From Dysgonomonas sp. BGC7 (GTDB lineage: Bacteria; Bacteroidota; Bacteroidia; Bacteroidales; Dysgonomonadaceae), in NCBI RefSeq assembly GCF_001261735.1, contig NZ_CVRP01000006.1, forward strand, positions 264,420 to 328,419: a stretch of 64,000 nucleotides of DNA, read 5' to 3'. Under the pieces are notes generated by a model, which had not been told where the DNA came from, ran no database searches, and saw only the letters and a list, made by a program, of their open reading frames with translations. Position 1 is the stretch's first letter. Every line of letters begins with the position of its first letter. The translations under genes were made by a program, and so were the position numbers. Of the stretch, positions 9,671 through 18,900 are shown in pieces.

Positions 9671-11342
9671 ATTCTTAAAACATATCCTACTAAATAGAAA
9701 TTATCATTTTTCGATATTTTTTATAACATTAGCCCTTTTGTCTGTATGCATGACATTGGTATATGGGCCTATGTATAATCATCCCGGATGGGATTATTAT
9801 TTTCATCTTACTCGCTTCGATGCCCTTATTACGGCCATGAAGGAGGGTACTTTCCCTTTTTATATTGACCATGCTGCTGCTCTCAATTATGGATATCTGA
9901 GTAAGGTCTTCTATTCAGATATAGTAATGATTCCTTTTGCAGCATTAGGTATCATCACAGGGCCGTATGCCGCATACGAGGTGATGTCGTTTACCCTGAC
10001 TCTGCTGTGTGGTCTGTTTATGTATGGAGCTGTAAAAACAATCTACAAAGACTCTTTAGTGGCTTTTCTCTCTGCTATTTTATATACTTTCTCTGTATAC
10101 AGGCTTTTCGATATATACAACAGGGGTGCGTTTGGAGAAGTCTTGGCTTTTACTTTCGTTCCACTAGTATTCTGGGGATTGTATCACATTATAAAAGGAG
10201 ATTACAAGAAATGGTATATTATTGCTATTGGCTTTAGTCTGCTCATATTTTCGCATGTAATATCCACCGTGCTTACTTTTATAACGGTAGTTATTATTCT
10301 TGCAATTTATTATAAGCCTCTGCTTAAAGAGCCTAAACGCATTCAATATCTTTTCATTGCCGGAATTGTCACAGTCTCTATTACATCGGCATATATTCTC
10401 CCATTATACGAACAACTTCAATCTAACACTTTCCGCTACGAGTCTAACGACTGGACTCTGCCATCGAGGGCAAAACTTCCCCTCGAATATATGCTGTGGG
10501 CAGTAGGTTGCGGGTTTGTATATCCAAAAGAGATTGTGATAGTAGGTATTGGCATCCTGCTTTTCGCCCTTATCTTTTTACGCTTCTTTATAAAAGAGAA
10601 ATCAGCTGCGTTGATAAGCGTAGATGTAGGTGTATTGATAGGTTTGTTGTATTTGATAGCTACATCTTTCATATTTCCGTGGGGTCGATTTCCATTCTCT
10701 TTGTTGTCATTTATACAGTATCCATCGAGACTTTTTCTTTTTGTCACCTTCTTTTTCTCCATTGCAGGAGGATTCTATTTATCCCAAATTTTCAGGAAAG
10801 ACAAATCTCGGATCATTATGGTTTCAATTGTGCTGTTGAGTACATGTGCAATAATGTTTTTCCACAGCGAACATTATAAGGATATATATTGCAAGTATGT
10901 AAAAGAGACTAATGAAAAGCCTGATCCGGGCAATTTCTTTTATCTGAACGGGGCTGAATATGTGCCCGACAAAGTTTCTTCGGCATATTATATTCTTTCG
11001 AGAGGCGATGGCATAACGAGCTTGTCAGGGCAAACTATAGTAAATTCTTATAAGAGAAATAAAGAAGTGTTGAGTATAAATATATCGGTACAAAGGGTCG
11101 ATTCACTTGAATTACCGTTGTTTTACTATAAAGGATATGGTGCAACGTTGAACGATAAATCTATTGCTGTCCTGCAAAGTGAGCTGGGGCTGATTCAAAT
11201 TCCGGTAAACACATCAGGAGAAGTCGATGTATATTATAAAGGGACTACAATTCAGAAAATAACATCGTATATAACTATTCTGAGTATTTTCTTGTTATGT
11301 ATATATATCTTTGTAGGTAGAAAAATATCGCACAAAAAATAA
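9663..11342 (+). CDS. Polytopic membrane protein, tandem paralogue 4 (TTG start)
   Basis: This is the last of the four paralogues, with 559 residues. The first-loop motif WDYYFHLTR retains the histidine. The block equivalent to DGYGYF reads LNYGYLSKVFYSD, and the downstream blocks RGAFGEVLAFTFVP, DYKKWYIIAIGF and LPLFYYKGYGATL are conserved. The best start is a TTG at 9663 that overlaps the stop of paralogue 3 by eight bases. The next in-frame ATG would remove the first membrane helix, so the TTG start is favoured. It ends eight bases before a small membrane-protein gene and belongs to the same transcription unit by spacing. Confidence 0.78.
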   Translation: MNKFLKHILLNRNYHFSIFFITLALLSVCMTLVYGPMYNHPGWDYYFHLTRFDALITAMKEGTFPFYIDHAAALNYGYLSKVFYSDIVMIPFAALGIITGPYAAYEVMSFTLTLLCGLFMYGAVKTIYKDSLVAFLSAILYTFSVYRLFDIYNRGAFGEVLAFTFVPLVFWGLYHIIKGDYKKWYIIAIGFSLLIFSHVISTVLTFITVVIILAIYYKPLLKEPKRIQYLFIAGIVTVSITSAYILPLYEQLQSNTFRYESNDWTLPSRAKLPLEYMLWAVGCGFVYPKEIVIVGIGILLFALIFLRFFIKEKSAALISVDVGVLIGLLYLIATSFIFPWGRFPFSLLSFIQYPSRLFLFVTFFFSIAGGFYLSQIFRKDKSRIIMVSIVLLSTCAIMFFHSEHYKDIYCKYVKETNEKPDPGNFFYLNGAEYVPDKVSSAYYILSRGDGITSLSGQTIVNSYKRNKEVLSINISVQRVDSLELPLFYYKGYGATLNDKSIAVLQSELGLIQIPVNTSGEVDVYYKGTTIQKITSYITILSIFLLCIYIFVGRKISHKK

Positions 11343-11350
11343 AATGAATT

Positions 11351-11563
11351 ATGCAAAAGTTCTCTAACTTCGATTATTTATATGCCATTTTCATGTTCCT
11401 GTTCGGACTATTCATGATTTTCAGTCCGGGTACTTTTATCCGTAAAGTAGGGTATAACGAAGAACGTGTAAAAGCTGAATCGTGGCTCAAAAAGATAGGT
11501 ATAGGTCTGTGTATCATAGCTCCTTTGTTCGCATATTTTATTTATACCAAACTGAATGCTTGA
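11351..11563 (+). CDS. Small two-helix membrane protein of unknown function
   Basis: This 70-residue protein has two predicted membrane helices (about residues 10-26 and 49-66) joined by a charged cytoplasmic or periplasmic segment, KVGYNEERVKAESWLKK. I do not recognise a family. It overlaps the downstream DedA/YqaA-like gene by eight bases, which points to cotranslation and perhaps a shared membrane role. The coding call is supported by that coupling and by its compact position after paralogue 4. Confidence 0.7.
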   Translation: MQKFSNFDYLYAIFMFLFGLFMIFSPGTFIRKVGYNEERVKAESWLKKIGIGLCIIAPLFAYFIYTKLNA

Positions 11564-12002
11564 CGGATTTGTCGAATACGGTTATATAGGGTTGTTCCTA
11601 GCCTCTTTTCTTGCTGCAACCATTCTTCCTTTTGGCTCGGAGTTTGTCTTTGCCGGACTTTTAGCTATGGGAATGAACGCATGGGGCTGTGTCATTGTCG
11701 CATCTGTAGGTAATTGGCTTGGAGGTATGACCAATTATTATCTGGGTAGCCTGGGCAAAGTGGAGTGGATAGAAAAATACCTTAAAGTAAAAAAAGAGAA
11801 AATCGAAAAAATGCAGCATTGGCTCGAAGGAAAGGGTGCTATAATGGCCTTTTTCAGTTTTATGCCTGTTGTCGGAGACATTATAGCATTAGCACTAGGT
11901 TATATGCGGGCTAATGTATATGTTGTAAATATTGCCATGTTTGCCGGAAAATTTGTACGGTATGTATTGATTATGTATGGTGTTAACTGGATTGTTTTTT
12001 AA
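11556..12002 (+). CDS. YqaA/DedA-like (SNARE-associated) membrane protein
   Basis: This 148-residue protein is of the short YqaA type in the DedA/VTT superfamily, whose members are linked to lipid flipping and membrane homeostasis. Visible features are the N-terminal re-entrant region FLAATILPFGSEFVFAGLL, a central GNWLGGMTNYYLGSLG block, a charged amphipathic segment (KVKKEKIEKMQHWLEGKG) and the FMPVVGDIIALALGYMR block, in which a proline-glycine-aspartate re-entrant loop is typical. The length agrees with YqaA rather than with the 200-residue DedA proteins. It overlaps the preceding small gene by eight bases. The transported substrate cannot be read from sequence. Confidence 0.82.
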   Translation: MLDGFVEYGYIGLFLASFLAATILPFGSEFVFAGLLAMGMNAWGCVIVASVGNWLGGMTNYYLGSLGKVEWIEKYLKVKKEKIEKMQHWLEGKGAIMAFFSFMPVVGDIIALALGYMRANVYVVNIAMFAGKFVRYVLIMYGVNWIVF

Positions 12003-12064
12003 TTGCAGCAAAGTCTGCTTTTGGCAAGATTATTGATGTACGATATAAGATAATTTATAAAAGA

Positions 12065-12844
12065 ATGTCAACAATATTATTTCATGAAATTGTTTTTGGT
12101 CCTATCCACAGCCGCCGATTAGGCTCGTCTTTGGGTATGAACTTACTACCGTATGACGGCAAGCTATGCTCATTCGACTGTATATATTGCGAGTGCGGAT
12201 ATAACAAAGACTTTAGAACAAAAACAAAGTTGCCCGATCGGGAGAATGTAAGAGCAGCTCTGGAAGATAAGCTGATTACTCTACAGAAAGAGAATACACC
12301 CATTGATGTTATTACTTTTGCCGGAAATGGAGAACCTACAATGCACCCGCAATTTTCGGAGATTATTGATGATACCATTCTCTTACGCGATAAATATTAT
12401 CCCGAAGCTAAAATCAGTGTGCTGTCAAATGCCATGCACTTGGGTAAAGAAAAAGTGTTTGAGGCATTAAAGAAAGTGGATAACAATATCTTGAAGCTGG
12501 ACTCTGCCATTCTTGAAACAGTTTATCTTATAGATCGTCCAAATTCAAGAGAATATAGCATTGAGAAGCAAATAGAGCTATTTAAGCGCTTTGAGGGCAA
12601 TTTTATAATGCAAACAATGTTTGTAAAAGGATCTCATGATGGTAAAATCGTAGATAATACCACAGATAAAGAGATACAAGCATGGATAAATGCAGTTAAG
12701 GCAACGAATCCACGTGAAGTGATGATTTATACTATAGACAGAGAAACCCCTGAGAAAAATCTGGAAAAAGTATCTATCGAAAAACTAAGAGAGATAGGAA
12801 AACAAATAGAGGCTTTGGGGATAAAAGTCAATATAGCCGGATAA
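12065..12844 (+). CDS. Radical SAM protein (COG0731-like)
   Basis: This 259-residue protein contains the radical SAM cluster motif C35-x3-C39-x2-C42 within LCSFDCIYCECGY, which binds a [4Fe-4S] cluster and S-adenosylmethionine. FAGNGEPTMHPQF further on is the GGE-like SAM-contacting segment. The start FGPIHSRRLGSSLG is characteristic of a widespread bacterial Fe-S oxidoreductase family related to wybutosine and molybdopterin radical SAM enzymes, but its substrate is unknown. It lies 62 bases downstream of the YqaA-like gene and converges on hcp across a shared hairpin. Confidence 0.85.
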   Translation: MSTILFHEIVFGPIHSRRLGSSLGMNLLPYDGKLCSFDCIYCECGYNKDFRTKTKLPDRENVRAALEDKLITLQKENTPIDVITFAGNGEPTMHPQFSEIIDDTILLRDKYYPEAKISVLSNAMHLGKEKVFEALKKVDNNILKLDSAILETVYLIDRPNSREYSIEKQIELFKRFEGNFIMQTMFVKGSHDGKIVDNTTDKEIQAWINAVKATNPREVMIYTIDRETPEKNLEKVSIEKLREIGKQIEALGIKVNIAG

Positions 12845-12866
12845 AGGTTTTAGTTTTTATTTTTAT

Positions 12867-12914
12867 AATAAAAAAACTCTGCCCTTTTATGTATTTTATC
12901 AAAAGAGCAGAGTT
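12867..12914 (-). terminator. Terminator downstream of hcp
   Basis: An inverted repeat AACTCTGC / GCAGAGTT, extended by CTTTT / AAAAG, sits between the convergent radical SAM gene and hcp. Read on the minus strand it is followed by a T-rich run, so it terminates hcp. On the plus strand no good T run follows. Confidence 0.8.
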
Positions 12915-12933
12915 ACGAAAAATAAGATAGTCT

Positions 12934-14574
12934 TTAGCGTGCCATAAACATTTCAATATCTTCTTCTACAGAAGAAATACCTCCAATTCCAAAATTTTCA
13001 ACCAAGACTTTAGCTACATTCGGAGACAAAAATCCAGGTAGAGTTGGCCCTAAGTGTATATTCTTTACACCTAAATATAGTAGAGCCAATAGTACAATAA
13101 CTGCTTTTTGTTCGTACCATGCTATATTGAAAGCAATAGGAAGGTCATTTATATCATCTAAGCCGAATACCTCTTTTAGTTTAAGAGCAATTATTGCCAA
13201 CGAATAACTGTCGTTGCATTGTCCGGCATCTAGTACACGAGGGATTCCGCCTATATCGCCCAATGGCAATTTATTGTATCTGTATTTGGCGCAGCCTGCT
13301 GTAAGGATAACAGTATCGTTTGGTAACGCTTCTGCAAAATCTGTATAATAGTTGCGGCTTTTCATTCTGCCATCGCATCCTGCCATTACAAAGAATTTCT
13401 TGATCGCTCCTGTTTTTACGGCATCTACTACTTTGTCAGCTAATGCTATTACCTGAGCATGAGCGAAGCCTCCTGTGATTGTTCCTGTTTCTATTTCTTG
13501 TGGAGACTGGCATTGTTTTGCCATTGCTATTATTTCAGAGAAATCTTTTGGCTGTCCGTTTTTACGTTCCGGGATATGTTTTGCTCCTTCCAGACCTGCT
13601 GCCCCTGTAGTAAATATTTTTTCTTTATAAGTTGCTCGTTTCGACGGTGGAACTATACAGTTTGTAGTAAATAGAATTGGCCCGTTGAATGACTCGAAAT
13701 CTTCTTTCTGTTGCCACCATGCACCTCCGTAGTTGCCGGCCAGATGTTTATATTTCTTTAGGTGCGGATAATAATGTGCCGGAAGCATTTCGCTGTGGGT
13801 ATATACATCTATCCCTGTTCCTTCTGTCTGTTGCAACAGTTCCTCTATATCGCGAAGATCGTGACCGCTAATAAGTATTCCCGGATTATTACCTACACCG
13901 ATATTTACCTGTGTAATTTCAGGATTACCAAATCGTCCGGTATTGGCTGCATCTAACAATGCCATAGCTTGTACTCCATATTTTCCTGTTTCCAAAGCCA
14001 ATGCAACCAATTCATCGGCAGAAATGTCTTCTCTGGTGATCTCGACCAAAGCTTTTTGCATAAAAGTGAATATTTCATCGTCAGTCTTATCCAGATTGTA
14101 GGCATGCTCTGCATAGGCAGCCATTCCTTTTAGTCCATAATGAACTAATTCTTTCAGAGAGCGAATGTCTTCATTTTTAGTTCTTAGTACACCTACGCTC
14201 AAGGCTTTGTCCATAAACTCTGATTCATCGCCATTCCATATGCATTCGTCCGGTAACGTCTGATCGTTTGTGTTTACAGATTTTGCCAGATTAGATTTTA
14301 ATAGCAATCCTTCTTTTACTTTTTCCTTTATTGCCTCAAAATCGAAATTTGCATTTGTAATGCTTATAAACATGGCATCTACTACAAATTTATCAGCAAC
14401 GGGTGAAGCGTTTCCTTCTTTTCTAAGCATATCATTATACACAGCGATTCCTCTGGTAACAAAAAGGAGTAGATCCTGTATATTTGAAACTTCCGGAGTT
14501 TTTCCGCATACTCCCATTATATCACAGCCCGAACCTTTAGCTGTCTCCTGACATTGAAAACAAAACATACTCAT
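12934..14574 (-). CDS. hcp: Hydroxylamine reductase / hybrid-cluster protein
   Basis: Hcp is a cytoplasmic anaerobic enzyme; the family reduces hydroxylamine and acts as a nitric oxide reductase or S-nitrosylase in nitrosative stress. The 546 residues match the strict-anaerobe class. The N-terminal cysteines C5, C8, C17 and C23 ([19 protein letters not shown]) bind the cubane [4Fe-4S] cluster. The hybrid-cluster ligands fall in [27 protein letters not shown] and the late EQKAV glutamate and lysine. Two possible ATG starts lie two codons apart. The gene faces a Crp/Fnr-type regulator across a 153-base intergenic region with a perfect dyad, so induction by that regulator is likely. Confidence 0.95.
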   Translation of the reverse strand: MSMFCFQCQETAKGSGCDIMGVCGKTPEVSNIQDLLLFVTRGIAVYNDMLRKEGNASPVADKFVVDAMFISITNANFDFEAIKEKVKEGLLLKSNLAKSVNTNDQTLPDECIWNGDESEFMDKALSVGVLRTKNEDIRSLKELVHYGLKGMAAYAEHAYNLDKTDDEIFTFMQKALVEITREDISADELVALALETGKYGVQAMALLDAANTGRFGNPEITQVNIGVGNNPGILISGHDLRDIEELLQQTEGTGIDVYTHSEMLPAHYYPHLKKYKHLAGNYGGAWWQQKEDFESFNGPILFTTNCIVPPSKRATYKEKIFTTGAAGLEGAKHIPERKNGQPKDFSEIIAMAKQCQSPQEIETGTITGGFAHAQVIALADKVVDAVKTGAIKKFFVMAGCDGRMKSRNYYTDFAEALPNDTVILTAGCAKYRYNKLPLGDIGGIPRVLDAGQCNDSYSLAIIALKLKEVFGLDDINDLPIAFNIAWYEQKAVIVLLALLYLGVKNIHLGPTLPGFLSPNVAKVLVENFGIGGISSVEEDIEMFMAR

Positions 14575-14638
14575 AATTTCTATTTTTTAGTTTTTATATT
14601 AATAATTTTTTTGCGAATCTATATTTCAATCATTTATA

Positions 14639-14646
14639 CAAAAATA
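14639..14646 (-). promoter_or_regulatory. -7 element of the hcp promoter
   Basis: On the minus strand this octamer reads TATTTTTG, a match to TAnnTTTG, 65 bases upstream of the hcp start. The dyad at 14667-14684 would then be centred about 40 bases upstream of the transcription start, the usual class II activator position. Confidence 0.6.
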
Positions 14647-14666
14647 GGAGCCTTGCCTCAGATAAA

Positions 14667-14684
14667 GTGTCTCGTTTGAGACAC
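14667..14684. promoter_or_regulatory. Perfect dyad operator between hcp and crp-family gene
   Basis: The sequence GTGTCTC-GTTT-GAGACAC is a perfect 7-base inverted repeat with a 4-base spacer. Dimeric Crp/Fnr-family regulators bind such dyads. Its position suits activation of hcp and overlaps the likely -33 TTTG of the regulator's own promoter, which would allow autorepression. That the neighbouring regulator binds here is inferred. Confidence 0.7.
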
Positions 14685-14700
14685 CTCTGAAAATATTTTG

Positions 14701-14708
14701 TATATTTG
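14701..14708 (+). promoter_or_regulatory. -7 element of the crp-family gene promoter
   Basis: TATATTTG matches TAnnTTTG exactly and lies 20 bases before the regulator's ATG. A TTTG at 14675-14678 inside the dyad spacer region could be the -33 element. Confidence 0.65.
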
Positions 14709-14727
14709 ATTCTATAAATCGTATAAG

Positions 14728-15402
14728 ATGGATGTAAATATATTAACTCGTATACCTTTGTTTTTTTCAATAAAAGGAGAAGAGATAGATCGGATATTCT
14801 CCGAATTGCAAATAAAGGAAACGCATTTCAAAAAAGGGGAGATTCTCGCTTTTCAGGATGAGGTATGTAATAGGCTCATTCTGCTATTATCGGGAAGTGT
14901 GAAAGGTGAAATGAACGATCCTTCGGGCAGAGTAGTGAAGGTTGAAGACATATATGCCCCCAATCCGCTTGCGATACTATTTCTGTTTGGAGGTGAGAAC
15001 CGTTTCCCGGTACAGGCTACAGCTAGAGAAGATACAACAGCATTGGTGATACCAAAACAATCTGTTCTTCGGATGCTGAGTATGAATGAGACATTATTAA
15101 AAAACTATTTAGACATTTCTGCGAATTTTGCAGGGAAGTTGAGTAACAAATTGCACTTTATGTCTTTTCGTACTATCCGTCAAAAGTTGACTATGTATAT
15201 ATTGAATCTATCGAAAAGGGATCTATCGGATGTGGTAATTCTGGATAAAACTAAGAGTGCTTTGGCTGAATATTTTGGAGTATCTCGCCAATCGTTAGAA
15301 AGAGAATTGACAAATATGCAATCCGATGGCCTTATTGTGTCGGAACAGAAGAAAATCACAATAAAAGACAGAAGCAAGCTGATACAGCTTATACGCTTTT
15401 GA
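14728..15402 (+). CDS. Crp/Fnr-family transcriptional regulator, probable regulator of hcp
   Basis: This 224-residue protein has an N-terminal cyclic-nucleotide-binding-like beta roll (about residues 10-125), a long dimerisation helix and a C-terminal winged helix with recognition helix SRQSLERELTNMQSDG. It lacks the N-terminal cysteine group of Fnr, so it does not carry an Fnr-type [4Fe-4S] cluster. HcpR-type regulators of the same superfamily control hcp in anaerobes, including Porphyromonas, and the divergent arrangement with hcp here fits that role. The symbol is withheld because orthology cannot be checked. Autoregulation is suggested by the dyad over its promoter. Confidence 0.85.
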   Translation: MDVNILTRIPLFFSIKGEEIDRIFSELQIKETHFKKGEILAFQDEVCNRLILLLSGSVKGEMNDPSGRVVKVEDIYAPNPLAILFLFGGENRFPVQATAREDTTALVIPKQSVLRMLSMNETLLKNYLDISANFAGKLSNKLHFMSFRTIRQKLTMYILNLSKRDLSDVVILDKTKSALAEYFGVSRQSLERELTNMQSDGLIVSEQKKITIKDRSKLIQLIRF

Positions 15403-15446
15403 AACAATAAAAAGTGACAAAAAGAAATCTATTTAATAAATAATCG

Positions 15447-15454
15447 TATCTTTG
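15447..15454 (+). promoter_or_regulatory. -7 element upstream of cobalamin riboswitch 1
   Basis: TATCTTTG matches TAnnTTTG exactly and would start transcription a few bases before the riboswitch, leaving the whole aptamer in the leader RNA. Confidence 0.7.
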
Positions 15455-15461
15455 CCGCAGA

Positions 15462-15690
15462 TTTTGGTGTCATTCTTTGTATTCACAGAGTATGATGAAA
15501 AGGGAATCAGGTGAAAATCCTGAACAGACCCGCTGCTGTAAGCTCTTTTCAGTGATCGGTTAACAGTAATCAGTTAACACCTCACTGATAATGATGTTTC
15601 TTCATTACCATTGCCACTCTTATTCAGTTAAGGGGAAGGCTGTAAGAAACAAGAGTAAGTCAGAAGACCTGCCAGAATTAAATATGAAAT
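15462..15690 (+). promoter_or_regulatory. Cobalamin riboswitch 1 (upstream of giant surface protein)
   Basis: The aptamer is recognised from the 5' TTTTGGTGTCA, the core AAAGGGAATCAGGTGAAAAT, the segment CAGACCCGCTGCTGTAA and the B12 box AGTCAGAAGACCTGCC at 15658-15673. Bound cobalamin normally represses the downstream gene. The peripheral segment at 15540-15578 is 37/39 identical to the reverse complement of a segment in riboswitch 2, so the two are close paralogues. The regulated unit is the 2360-residue surface protein gene and the barrel gene after it. No other gene lies between. Confidence 0.93.
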
Positions 15691-15938
15691 ATAATCCCGT
15701 GGTTAGGATTATGTTGAAGGAATGAATAACTGTTTATAAACAGTGCATTTCCATATTTTAATTATTCAGAATAAGAAATTTTCAAGCTCCGAGGCTTAAG
15801 CGGGCTTATAAGTTTATTCTTATAAGTTTCTTAGATCCGGTAGTTTATATTTTCTAATATGCTGACTGTAGTCTGTTTCGAATACAGATTGCAGTTTGCG
15901 AAGTGCGTCTATATAAATTTCTGATATATTAAATTAAT
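15691..15938 (+). other. Structured 5' leader between riboswitch 1 and the giant gene
   Basis: This 248-base stretch has no gene. It holds two clear hairpins: ATAATCC / GGATTAT (15691-15697 with 15706-15712) and CTTATAAG / CTTATAAG (15805-15812 with 15819-15826). These may belong to the riboswitch expression platform or to a stabilised leader. No T-run terminator follows either hairpin, so translational control is possible. Confidence 0.5.
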
Positions 15939-18900
15939 ATGAAAAACTTCAAACTATTATTCTTGATGATTGGCTTTATGTTGGCAGGCATAGGTCAGAT
16001 CGGTGCTCAAGGGGTAAAGTCTCTTGGCGATGATGGCGTTTTCTACCTCCGTACCAGCGATGGACACGAAGACTATGTGGTAGACGGCGAAGTGACGTTC
16101 AAAGCAGTGGCGTCGGGTCTTATAAAAACAAGTCTTGATGCAGGGGTTTGTTTCTCTCCTAAAAATGAAGGAGACCTGATACAAGTTACATTTGAGGATA
16201 TTGACCTTAATGGTACAAATACGTACCTGCGTCTCTATCATGGTTATGCTCAAATAAAATATCCTTTGCCTACCGGACATTTTGCTCAAGTGGGTAAAGA
16301 AGTGAAAGGACAATCGTACTTGTCGGAGTCGGCAGACGGTAAATTCACATTCGGATTTCATAGTAATTATAATGCTGACGGACAAACAGGCTGGACAATA
16401 AAAGTAAAGAGTATTACTCCTGCCGACATGACTTATAAGTCTGCTTCGGTATTTCTCGACCAAACATTAGTGAACCGGGGCGGTCGCAATCAGATTCTAT
16501 TGGGAGTGAATGTAGTCACCGAAGGACTTAATAATCGTCTTTCTCTCAAAGAACTGAACTTTGGAACTACAATCGGAGAAAATTTATTGCAATCCTATAA
16601 GATATATTATACCGGAGCAAATAAAAGTTTTGCTACAGATACGAAGATATCTGAATCATCGAATATAACTTCTTCTATAAATATTGCCACAGATGTGGCA
16701 TTGGCAAACGGTAATAATTATTTTTGGTTTGTAGCTGACATTGCTCCCAATGCAGCAGTATCTTCTTCTCTGCCTGTAAATCTTACTTCTCTGAAAATAG
16801 GAGAGGAGACAAAAACACCGGAGACCTCTTCTCCGTCTGTTGCTGCAACTATATCTTCCGATATCTTGATGCAGAAAGAGCATTTGAGCTATACCATAGG
16901 TAGTGACATGAATTTCTTTGACGATGGAGGCAAGAATGGAAATATCTCTTCAAACTTTGAAGGAACAATAACTTTTGTACCATCTTCTGTCGGTAAAAAG
17001 ATAAAAATTGATTTTTCGAAGTTAGAACTGTTCACTACTTCTACTGTAGGTTACAACGATGTATTCAACTTCTATAACGGTCAATCGGTAGATGCACAAA
17101 AGTTAATAACTACTCTACTAAAAGACATTGAGCCTATAAAATCGACTGCGGATGATGGAGCGATAACTATAACATTTAAAAGCACAACAGGGTTTCCTAC
17201 TGCCGGATGGGAAGCTATTGTTTCAGAATTTGTTCCCGAACCGATGACTTACAATAGCACTGAAGTGCAATCGGCTACCGAAGAAACTTTAGCAGCAGGA
17301 AACGTAAACGAAAAGATGCTTATCTTCAATGTGAAAACATCTAATACCCTTACACCTCTAGCTGCCGAAGGATTTAAGTTTGACGCTACTGGAACAACGA
17401 CCTTGTCTCGATTGACTAAAGCGAAGGTCTACTTCTTGGGGAAAAAAGCTGAGTTTTCTACAAGTAACCTTGTCGGAGAAGTGAGTTTGTCGGGAAGTTC
17501 TACTTTCGAAGTTACCGGTAGTCAAAGTCTTATTGAAGGGAACAATTATTTTGCATTGACGTATGACATATCTGCCGAAGCTGTTAATGAAGAGGAAGTA
17601 GCCGCAGCCCTAAATAGTGTGAAGCTATCGGGGACAAGCCATACAGTTACTAACTCTGTTCAGGCAAAGCGCAAAGTAGACAATACGTTTAAATCTTTGG
17701 CAGGAACGCATACACGTATACTCTATGGTAATTGGATGTATACAGATACAAAGAGTCCTTTCAATTCTTCTTACTATGATTACGAGGATAAAGATTGTAT
17801 TGTAACTTTTACTCCTGCCAATACAGGGGCAGTTGCAGAAATAGAGTTCAGTGCTTTCGATGTATATTATGCTAATGCTTCATATGGAGTGAAAGCTATA
17901 TTTGAGATATACAGTGGAACGGCAGTAAATAGTGCAAATCTTTTGTGGAAGTTAGATGATGCAGCCAAAAGTAAAACCGGGCCCGTAAAGAAATTACGTT
18001 CTACAGCAGCGGATGGTTCTATCACCATTAAATTTAATGCAAAAACAACATCGTCATATTATGCAGGAACAGGATGGAAAGCAGCCGTTCGTCCGTATGT
18101 GAATCATGATATGACAATAAAAAGCATTTCTGCTTTTCAGACCGAAACATCGAAAGTAAGTCCAAGTGCAACAAATCAAGAGATAATAGGCTTTGAGATT
18201 GTAACAGATGGTACACTCAATCCGTTGAAAGCAGAAGAGGTAAAGATAAATCTGAAAAAATCCTTATCTGCTGTCGATAAGGTTCATCTATTGTATTCCG
18301 GTGAGGTAAAAGATTTTTCTACAGCTCTCCCTATAGCTGAACTTTCTCCTACTACCGCACAAATAGCGATTTTGGCAGAGCAGATATTACCTGAAGAGAA
18401 ATCATATTTTTGGATAAGCTATGATACTAAATCTGATATAGAAAGTGATCAGGAATTAGATGCTGAACTCTTATCTGTAAAGGCAAGTGGTACTACATAT
18501 ACACCTGTTGTTGGCGATCCGGAAGGAAGCCGTCTTACTAAGAATGAAATAGTTCTAGCTAGTGGAGACAACGGGCAGGTGACATTGAATAAAACAACTC
18601 TCTTCTATGACGATGGAGGTGCTGATAATAGCTACAGTAAAAGTTTCGATGGACAGATTACATTTCTTCCGGCAGCCACAGGACAGGTTGTGAAGCTTAA
18701 ATTTAACGATTTCTTTACTGCTTCGGCTCATTATATGTACATATATAATGGCAAAGAGGCGAAAGAAGAGAATCTATTATATAAGATTTCGAGCACAACT
18801 ACTCCCGGAACAATATTGCCTACATCGGCGGATGGAGCTTTGACAATCCGCTTTGTAAGTACAACGACTTCTACATATCGCGGATGGGAGATCGAAGCCT

